A stretch of DNA of 64,000 bases from Siphonodentalium dalli. Its lineage: Eukaryota; Mollusca; Scaphopoda; Gadilida; Siphonodentaliidae. The stretch lies in the NCBI GenBank assembly GCA_032622095.1, contig CP136066.1:144427559-144491558 (forward strand). The letters are read 5' to 3'. Shown here in pieces: positions 56,235-64,000 of the stretch. Position 1 is the stretch's first letter, and each line of letters opens with the position of its first letter. The translations under genes and the position numbers were made by a program. The notes under the pieces were generated by a model. The model was not told the origin of the DNA. It did not search any database and saw only the letters and a list, made by a program, of their open reading frames with translations.

Positions 56235-58318
56235 CACCGGCGACCCTGATCTGAGAAACATTGCGACTGGAGTTACTGCTCCTGCTGTCGGCACTAATGT
56301 TTGTGATGTCTTTTGTTTCGGTGAAAGTGTTATTCGCGACATGGAGAATAAAAGTGTGTTTGACTATTCAATTAAAGGCACGTGCGGCCTTAATTGTCGA
56401 AAATATTCATATTTGTTCCAAACACCGTAAACAGAAAAACATTAAAACGCATACAGTTCCGTTCATATATACCATGACCATCGCGTAAACAGCATGTTAT
56501 CATAAAGACCTACTATATTTTACCTAAGCAAGAGCCTGATTGCGTTACAGAAGACAGCACAATGCTACTGGCTAATCACACACAAATGGCATAAACGCTC
56601 TTTATTAGTTCCATATCAGGTATTCACCAACAAAGAACGCTCTTTATGTTTACCATCATAATATAAACAAACACCAGCAAAGTAACTTTTTATGCTTTTG
56701 TTGACATAACAATGGTCAAACATATGACCATAACATACTGTTTATGCGATATTTCTTATTTGTATACGGACAAAGTCTATCTACATTTTGATGTTCTTTC
56801 TGTTTGTGGCGGTTTTTGACGGGTGGAGATATTTTCACATGATACCCACCGCCAAGGCCAACCGTGTCTTTAAGCGGAGTCGAAGGATTCAGATAATGGC
56901 TAGTTTTATGGCGGTTAAAACAAAAGACGGTGCAAGGATAGACCCGGCGTTTCTGTTCCAACGAATGTTTGTTCTTGCATCAAACACTGACATCAACCTA
57001 TATCAACTGTGTGCATACCCACCGTCACTCTTTGGGTCGGATGGTGTCATGCGGAAAGCTGACAAACCACCTCTCGCCAAAGCTATAATCCGTCGTTCAA
57101 ATGAGGCCACACCAACAGATCCAGAGACACGTTCAGTTATGTCAGATTGCCATTATGTCTTGGATGGTGGATCACTTCTAATGAGATTGCCTTGGAAAAA
57201 CTGCGCCACACACAAAGACATTGCCCAGGTATATGCATCTTTCGTACACGGGAAATATAGTGCAGCAGCGACCGTTACTGTTGTGTTCGGCGGTTACAAC
57301 GGCCCTATACCACTAAAGATGCGACACACGAACGACGTGCCAAATCAGTAAAATGTAGCCCCGATGTCCATTTTGTTGAGGATATGGCGTTTGTTGGACA
57401 GAAGGAGAACTTCCTCCGTAACGCTAAAAACAAACATCCATCATCTACTTAATTGCAGATAAATTGGTGAAATGTGGATGTATGGTTGTCCACTCAGACG
57501 GGGATGCAGATACTGATATAGTACGAACTGCCGTCGAACGGGCAAAATTGGGATCTACCATAATGATCGGTGAAGATACGGATCTGCTTGTTATACTTTT
57601 GTATTGGGCAAGCGATATCACCTTCGACATTACTTTCCGGAGCGATAAGATGCAGAATAAACAAGTATATCAGATTCGACAAATTCGACAGGCTTTGGGA
57701 GAAGACTTGTGTCGGAGCCTTCTATTTTTTCATTCTATAACTGGATGTGACACAACATCCAGAATGTTTGGAATTGGGAAACAGAAGTGCTTTGATAAAC
57801 TATGTCGTGATACTTACCTTCAAGCAATCGGACATAAGTTCTTGGTCAAAGATCTCTCCGTTGAAGAAGTTGATAACCTTGGTACACAGGCAATGATATC
57901 ATTATACGGTGGAAAGAATGAGGACACTTTGGTAATGTGCCGTCGAAAGTATTTAGTGGGAAAGGTGTCGTCTGCAAGACATTTTGTAAAGTCAGAAAAC
58001 TTACCACCATCTTCTGCAGCAGCTAAATATCACAGCCGAAGGGTATATGTTCAAACACAACTATGGAGCCGGAAACAAGGCCGAACCCACCGACTGGGGT
58101 GGACATTAGATGGGGATGTAATGCACCCGATGATGACAGACTTACCACCAGCCCCGGAATCACTCCTCAAAATGATAAGATGCAATTGTTCTTCTGTCTG
58201 TAACAAAATGAAGTGTGGGTGCAAGCGTCAAGGGCTGAGTTGTTCGGCAGTGTGTGGAAAGTGCCAGGATATGGGTTGTTCGAACTCAAACATAGAAAGT
58301 GACGATACAGCAGCATAA
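56235..58318 (+). pseudogene. C-terminal 60% of the XPG/FEN-CXC transposon gene
   Basis: Continues in frame from the left half (FTGDPDLRNIATGVTAPAVG), is cut by the family E MITE, then resumes KRSRRIQIMASFMAVKT. PIN/XPG-like landmarks follow: VLDGGSLLMRLPW (about 57157-57195), TVTVVFGGYNG (the usual VFDG has Gly at 57289-57291), an ERR-AK stretch after a frameshift near 57305, HSDGDADTDIV (about 57491-57523), GEDTDLLVILLYWA (about 57570-57610), then GCDTTSRMFGIGKQKC (about 57744-57791). The last is the counterpart of the FEN-1 'GCDY..GI.GIGP..A' helix-hairpin. The C-terminus has two Cys-rich repeats (RCNCSSVCNKMKCGCKRQG... and CSAVCGKC), a tesmin/TSO1-like CXC domain. Frameshifts near 57305 and 57430 and the lost catalytic Asp mark it as dead. 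Confidence 0.75.
56372..56873. mobile_element. TTAA-flanked MITE, family E copy 3, inside the transposon gene
   Basis: TTAA at 56372-56375 and 56870-56873. Inverted orientation relative to copies 1 and 2 ('ttaaaggcacgtgcggcc' at the left; 'ccaccgccaaggccaaccgt' at the right). Excision with one TTAA restores FDYSI-KRSRRIQ. Confidence 0.85.
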
Positions 58319-58374
58319 TATATTGAATAAGAAAAGTGTATGACACAAAATATAACTTATGTTTACAGCATATG

Positions 58375-58896
58375 CACTAGAAGTGAGAGATTCCATATTT
58401 CACCGATTTGTAAAATATTTTTTGCATATTTTACCCAAAAATGCAACCTTTATCAGATGATATCCTCACTGTTATTGTAACATGCAATTGATGTTGTATG
58501 GCTTGACAATGTGACGAAAAATATAGCTTCAGTCTACAACAGGCGCCACAGAAAGTCGATAATCCACATTTCTCCGATTAAAAAAATATGTTTCGCATAT
58601 TTTACCCAAAAATGCAACCTTTATCAGATGATATCCTCACTTTTATTGTAACATGCATTTGATGTAGTATGATTTGACAATGTGGTGGACAATATATCTT
58701 CAGTCTACAACAGGTGCCACATAAAGTAGATATTCCACATTTCTCCGATTTTTCGTAATTGTTTGACTTTTTCCCCCAAAATGGAGACTTTCTACATTGG
58801 GGATTCATTGGGGGTGGGGGCGGTTTAGTATGTTGTTGTGGAAGCTATGCTGGAACGATTGACACCAATAAAGCTTCTATTGCAATTAGTTAGGGG
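58375..58896 (-). repeat. Right TIR of the XPG/FEN-CXC transposon
   Basis: Reverse complement of 46615-47147, including both ~170-bp subterminal units (about 58397-58565 and 58566-58745), the C/G run and the first codons with ATG, here facing inward on the minus strand. It ends GCAATTAGTTAGGGG. Confidence 0.85.
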
Positions 58897-59082
58897 CTCA
58901 ACCATAGATCGAATATACTATGTATTTTATGTATAACTGTATTTTATGTATAACTGTAAATCTCATATGAATGAGTTCATCTATAGGTTCTATCTCAATA
59001 TATTTGGGCTCATATATATCACTTGATGACGACTAGTTAACGCGTGGCTTCATGTGATTTCGGCTTTCTGCATTTTATGTTG

Positions 59083-59600
59083 TTGTTGTTGTTGATGATG
59101 ATGATGATGACAATGACGATGATGATGACGACGACGATGATGATGATGATGGTGATGATGACGACGACGACGACGATGATGATGATGATGATGATGATGA
59201 TGTTGATGATGATGATGTTGTTCATGATGATGATAATGGTGATGATGATGGTGATGATGATACTACTGCTGATGATGGTGTGATGACGATGTTGATGGTG
59301 ATGTTGATGTTGATGATGATGATAATGGTGATGATGATGGCGATGACGGTACTGGCGAGACGACGATTGTGGTATCGACGATGATGTTGACGATGATGAC
59401 GATTAGGATGATGTATAATGATGTTGACGATGATGACGATGAGGATGACCAGCCTGATGATGATGAAGATGCGCATGGTCATTATGGTGATATTGATGAG
59501 TAAGATAACGATAACGATGCGACGACGACGACGACGACAATGATGATGATGATGATGATGATAATAACGACGATGGTTATATATACGCTGGTGATCATAC
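59083..59600. repeat. Compound (GAT)n/(GAC)n microsatellite
   Basis: More than 400 bp of GAT triplets interspersed with GAC, GTT and GGT. The poly-Met and poly-Ile/His frames it creates are artefacts of the period. Confidence 0.9.
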
Positions 59601-61285
59601 AGCATTATTATATGTAAATAGTGTAAATATGTTTGTCAACTCTAAGGCGTGTTAACTCACAATTGAGTTCATTAAAGCATTCTTTCATTCAAATTATATT
59701 TACATTGACCTATCATTTTTCGTCAGTGTTCTTTTGAACATTCAAATTGTATCACTATGTTCACAAACCAATAACCACACTGAAGTTATTAAATTACAGA
59801 TACTGGCAGAGGTCATGGAAATCACGAACAACACGACGCAAAAAGCAATGATTAATTACGCGTGGCAAAGCGCCAAAGATAATCTGTAATTGGGCAAACT
59901 GGTGTTATGAATGGATACATTGAGATATAAGCCACTCGGTGGATTTAATCAAAGTTAAATAAGCAATGATAATATCCATGCTAAATGATCTAGAATTCCC
60001 TAATTTATTTAAGTGTCTACATATAATCAGACAAGAGGTTAGTATGGTCATGTGTTTTGACCGCGATAAAATTTCCAAAAAAACTATGGGATTGGTGCAG
60101 TTTGCTAAATATTTCTAGCGATAATATATCATGACCACATCGAGTACAGAATTTTGTGGTTATCGTATATATACACCCATTCGAAACTAGGGTCAAGGTG
60201 AAGCCAGTTCGAATCAAACTAGATCATGTAATGCATATCTACACCTTTGCATATACGGGCGTAGGCAGAGTAGATATTCGTGGCAGGGGTGGCGGAAACA
60301 ATAAATGGCAAATAGAGCACACCCATCAAAAGGGCCATTTCCCGATGTAAATTATGAATTTGTACTGGCGTTAGGCGAGGTCAAGGGGCTGGAGCCCGGT
60401 ATATATGACCCCGATCCGCCGCCCCTGATTCATGGCAACATATTGAGTCAAACGTGACATGCCTCAACATGTGTGATTTTTATGACCAAATGATCGAATT
60501 GTTGGAATTAAATAAATTTGTTCCCTAGGAGTCATGGAAATTTCAAATTGAATCCAGACACAAATTGAATTTCCGGGAGGCCTATTAACTGAATTCAATT
60601 ATCTAATTCCAAATGTCTCTAAGATTTCTCGCATATCCCGGCGGGGTTACTGTCAATACACTTCGTCGGAAAATTCCTATTTCTGTTGAAGCCAATTGAC
60701 TGATAATAAAATAAAATCGCTTAACCCTTGTGCTAAAGACTGTAACTGTTCACACATGTATAGAGACAATGTATCTAAGATATCCAGCATTATATTGGTA
60801 CTAGTGGGATAATTAATATACTCTCTTTGTGGTCTGCATCAGCTTGATGTATTCGTGTAAACATATTTTATTGCATAATAATATCGCAACGGGATTGAGA
60901 CACAAGTTTTACAACTTACAAAATGGTCTCTCTCCCAACATAATTGTATTACACAAAATGAACATAAAATATAATCACACACAAACATTATAATTCATAT
61001 GTACAACATCTTTTCACTTATAACAATATAATGATATAATCGCGAGTGTGACAATAACGGTGTATATTTCTCTTTATGTGGGGGGGGGGGGGTGGTGGTT
61101 CGTCCTGTGGGTCGGTGGCTCAGGCGAGTCTTCGCCTTCTATATATATATGTAGTGATAATACAACATGTGACTTTTGCAGCGTATGTTTGCACATTAAG
61201 GTGTTTAATAAAATTTGAACCGCGATGTCGAGGTTATGTATAATTGAACAGCCCTAAATATGTTCCGGTTTTGTGTACTATTCAG
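59601..61285. other. No gene supported
   Basis: AT-rich. A 13-base G run is at 61080-61092. A plausible acceptor (gttttgtgtactattcag) at the right end leads into the next exon. Confidence 0.4.
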
Positions 61286-61456
61286 GTTAGTATCTCCAAG
61301 GAGGAGTTTCTCGAGATTAATAGTTTGTACACCAATGGTAGCGAGTTGGTGAAACAACAAAAATCGTTGATCTGTGTAAAATGGACAAACAAACAAAATA
61401 ATGATTTGCTTCTTCGGCCGGGTGACCACAACGACAGCTTGGGTTGTCCGATATGA
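61286..61456 (+). CDS. Candidate terminal exon of an unidentified plus-strand gene
   Basis: Acceptor (ttttgtgtactattcag) followed by 57 in-frame codons to a TGA at 61454-61456, phase 0. The peptide runs VSISKEEFLEINSLYTNGSE, then LVKQQKSLICVKWTNKQNND, and ends LLLRPGDHNDSLGCPI. It is hydrophilic and protein-like, with no recognised domain. No clear poly(A) signal was noticed before the next MITE at 61521. Upstream exons were not found. Confidence 0.42.
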   Translation, partial: VSISKEEFLEINSLYTNGSELVKQQKSLICVKWTNKQNNDLLLRPGDHNDSLGCPI

Positions 61457-61520
61457 AGTTAGAAAATTTGTGAGCGTTTAAATCGCTACAGTAATTTCGA
61501 AGTTTGCAATGAATGATGTA

Positions 61521-61900
61521 TTAAAGGTACAAAACCGATTCGAAGGTCCTAATATAATCAGATTACAACAACAACAACAACAACATTGCCGCTTCAGTTA
61601 TCAGAATTTATTAATTGACAAAAAATAATGCTAACCACTGTCAACAGTTCAACTATAGTATAAAATTGCCCTAAAAGTGTTGTATATCAACAGAGAGTCT
61701 GTCAGTCGGCATTCGTCGAATATTTGCCAGCCCGCCAAATATTCCAGGTGGTGAAAAAGAACAGATTTCAAAAATCGATATCTGATAACTCGATCTATGC
61801 TTTGACGGGTGGGTTCTTCGACTCGAAACAAATATTTGTTACCCCCGAAGCCAAAGAAATAGTAATTTAGGGGGCGTTATTTCGGAATATGCATCTTTAA
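61521..61900. mobile_element. TTAA-flanked MITE, family C copy 4 (inverted)
   Basis: TTAA at 61521-61524 and 61897-61900. Reverse complement of 10393-10773, including the (CAA)n run near 61566 and 'tgctaaccactgtcaacagt'. Confidence 0.7.
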
Positions 61901-61939
61901 ACGCAATTGGTTAAAATTCAGGAGGACATGATAACAACT

Positions 61940-62425
61940 GACACCTTTTGCATAATGAACTACTACAGATAATAATTGCGAATTGGGTAATATATACGTC
62001 ACTAGCATTTGTGTTTCTATTCTTTCCATTTGTTGTCGTTTTCCCTATCCGTAGATTTTCAAAAAAATTCACAAATACATCATAGTATATAAGTTCGCGA
62101 TCGTTTCAGGCTCCTCAATATAGTACATGACTATAATGTCCTTAAATTGTTATCGCATGCATGTCGTCTTTATTTTTATATATTAGTGACAATCAAATAA
62201 TTCGTCGTCGTGAATTCGAAGCACAAATGCGCTAAGATATGACCTCATAACAACAAACGAAAGCAGAACCTTAATCCCCTTGCTGCGAGTGGCAAGCACG
62301 ATTTTCTCACATGCAAACAGACTCGTAATGGTCAATTTTGAGAAAAGGTTTTTGGACCGTCGGAAAAATATTACGACTATACAATGAGCTATTCGTAATT
62401 CTTATCTGTAGTAGTTCCAATACTG
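61940..62425. mobile_element. MITE family L copy 2
   Basis: Collinear with 45892-46390 ('acaccttttgcataatgaac', 'atatacgtcactagca', 'atgacctcataacaac', 'tgctgcgagtggcaagcacg', 'tattacgactataca'). The right terminus is eroded. Confidence 0.6.
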
Positions 62426-62694
62426 CAGGTATACCCCACAATACCGTGACTACATGTAGTGTTTCCGTCGGGCAATTGTCCGGCAAATACCTTGTATACT
62501 TTGGTTATTTGAAGAGTTGGTTGTAGTTAATGTCAAGAAATATTTCCCGACATACAATAATGCCCTAAATAATTACTGTATTGTAAAATAGTATGACTGG
62601 AGTAAACGTAACACCACAACACATAAATAGTGCATACAAATGTATAGCAACCCAGTATATAATGCAGTAAATTGACTCTATTTGTGTTTTCCAG

Positions 62695-62851
62695 TTCTAT
62701 ATTTTTGCTGGGCAAGCTTGTCACATTATTTTATTTGATTCTTTCTGCCCTACTAATACACCGGTACCACCACTATATCAATTTAACATCAGAGCCTATA
62801 GATTTAATGAATATTCCATTTGGGATGCCCGTTGTGAATTATACATCCATG
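62695..62851 (+). CDS. Candidate internal exon of a plus-strand gene (possibly ZP-domain-like)
   Basis: Strong acceptor (ctctatttgtgttttccag) and donor (GTAAGG) bound a 157-nt segment open in phase 0: FYIFAGQACHIILFDSFCPT, then NTPVPPLYQFNIRAYRFNEY, then SIWDARCELYIH, leaving one base. 'F-x-I-x-A-Y-R-F ... C-E-L' resembles the conserved end of zona-pellucida domains (FRF...HCEV), with a preceding C-P. That is only a motif-level impression. A second frame (hydrophobic, SIFLLGKLVTLFYLILSALL) is also open, so the reading is not certain. Confidence 0.42.
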
Positions 62852-63553
62852 GTAAGGGCATATTGCTTAACAACCTCATAATCAGAAGGTGGTCCTCCGG
62901 TTCTGGTGGTGGGGAGGAGGAGTGAGCGAGAGTGACTTCTCTCAGAATATCCTCAGCTCACTGCAGGCATTCGGTCTTCGATAGTTTTCTCCAGTGTGTC
63001 CTATATTATAACGTCAGGAAATTAGATTTTGATTTCACGACAAAAAAATGAATGGGTGAACCATGTTCCACATGTGCATGAATATATACAATCTCCCCAT
63101 TATGGTTCACAAGGATACCATATATCGTTGAAATCCGACTTATGATGACTGAAATGTGTTACGGGCGGATTGACAGACGTACGGATGGACGGAACCAATT
63201 CCTATTCTCAACATAAGCGATGACTCGCTTATTGTTAGATCCTCTTCACCCTCATCTATTCTAAATCATGTCATAAACATTTGTTAAAAATATTATATAT
63301 GTTCTTTGAGGGTAGAAATAAATATTGATAAAACCAACCAATTCATACACACCCGCAAAAACTCGTGTGCGGGGGGATAACAACTAGAGGAACATGATAC
63401 CTATAATGCATGTACATCGATGTCTGCAGAAACGTTTGAATTGAATGCGTTAAAACAACTACCACAGAACCAATCAAAAGAACCACCCGCCGTGTTCAAT
63501 AATGCATAAGAAACTCCCCCGTGAGGTAAGACCGGTATCTCTATATCGTCATA
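62852..63553. other. No gene seen
   Basis: Intron or intergenic sequence. No recognised repeat. Confidence 0.4.
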
Positions 63554-63767
63554 CAGTAATGCCCTAAATAATCGACTCCTTAACCACAGCAGAATTATGG
63601 GTAATTTTTCATGATTTTAATCGGAAATATGGCTTGTTGCCATTAATCGGAAAGCTCTCGCTGAGAGCTTTCCGATGAATGATAACAAGCCATATTTCCG
63701 ACTAAATCCTGAAAAATTATCCATAATTCTGCTGTGGGTAAGGAGTCGATTATTTAGGGCATTACTG
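63554..63767. mobile_element. TA-flanked palindromic MITE (mariner-like), copy 2
   Basis: About 214 bp, a full-length hairpin with termini CAGTAATGCCCTAAATAATC and its complement. TA lies on both sides (63552-63553, 63768-63769). Nearly identical to 28552-28760. Confidence 0.78.
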
Positions 63768-64000
63768 TATCACATAAGTCAGGCGTCGAGGCACCCGCGG
63801 TTGCTGCACGGAACGCGTGCCCGTGAGTGCTAATCTATAGCTTATATTACACCAGCCTTCGGAACATACAGTCTTATATCAGCATGGAATCTTTCAATTT
63901 TCTCAGTGCCGATATATATAATTCACACGCTTCAACAGAAGAAGAATTCTGATAAAAACAACATTCTTCGCCGGCAAACTTGTTTCCCCTCTCAAAGTAC

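Larger units (their letters stand above)
46615..58896 (+). mobile_element. 12.3-kb composite: DNA transposon with ~525-bp TIRs encoding an XPG/FEN-like + CXC protein, split by later insertions
   Basis: Both ends start CCCCTAACTAATTGCAATAG and stay inverted copies for over 500 bp (left TIR 46615-47147, right TIR 58375-58896). A single broken gene lies between them. Subtracting the foldback element (with one 8-bp duplication) and the family E MITE (with one TTAA) leaves an element of about 3.7 kb. Its gene is about 2.6 kb, including the overlap with the left TIR. The immediate flanks (CTAA on the left, CTCA on the right) do not give a clean target duplication. I cannot assign a named transposon superfamily. 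The encoded protein is unlike DDE transposases I know. Confidence 0.75.

Noticed and set aside
59037-59605. Poly-Met, poly-Ile and His-rich frames
   Set aside because: Products of the (GAT)n/(GAC)n microsatellite.

Overview
This is eukaryotic, AT-rich, repeat-saturated DNA, most likely from a marine mollusc. That placement is an inference. It rests on small splice-bounded exons in multi-kilobase introns, very many short TIR elements, a dispersed repeat of the type that begins near 'gggccataactc' and ends in an ACGGACGG-like stretch, and the end of a Ty3/gypsy element with a short (~172 bp) LTR. There are no prokaryotic operons, rRNA genes, convincing tRNA genes or CRISPR arrays.

Host genes. 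On the minus strand four short exons (23929-23861, 17978-17898, 11415-11340, 9771-9584) have consensus splice sites and agree in phase. Together they read as a Cys-rich/WAP-like region followed by a fibronectin-III-like segment, an architecture like anosmin-1 (KAL1). Isolated candidate exons of other genes lie at 39887-39617 and about 39112-38969 (minus), and at 2669-2786, 5365-5518, 61286-61456 and 62695-62851 (plus).

Retroelements. A Ty3/gypsy pol end plus 3' LTR opens the window (1-524). Degenerate LINE reverse-transcriptase pieces lie at about 1005-1375, 15855-16290 and 29360-29538 (all minus). A 5'-truncated, frameshifted LINE with EN end, RT and C-terminal Zn knuckle spans about 32830-36035. 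An ORF1-like fragment follows at 36530-37027.

DNA elements. At least seven families of TTAA-flanked MITEs recur, some nested in each other. There are also TA-flanked perfect palindromes, a TTA-flanked PIF/Harbinger-like element, and several foldback-like elements whose arms are built from minisatellites.

The most striking structure is a nested element at 46615-58896. The outer element has ~525-bp inverted repeats and a broken gene of about 870 codons. I read this gene as an XPG/FEN-like nuclease fused to a C-terminal CXC (tesmin/TSO1-like) domain, with its start codon inside the left TIR. It is interrupted by (i) an 8,086-bp foldback-like element (48141-56226) flanked by a perfect 8-bp duplication, with arms that are inverted arrays of a ~142-bp satellite, and (ii) a TTAA MITE (56372-56873). 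Removing each insert with one target copy restores the reading frame exactly. The foldback element itself contains a further insertion (53450-53882) with a 9-bp duplication.
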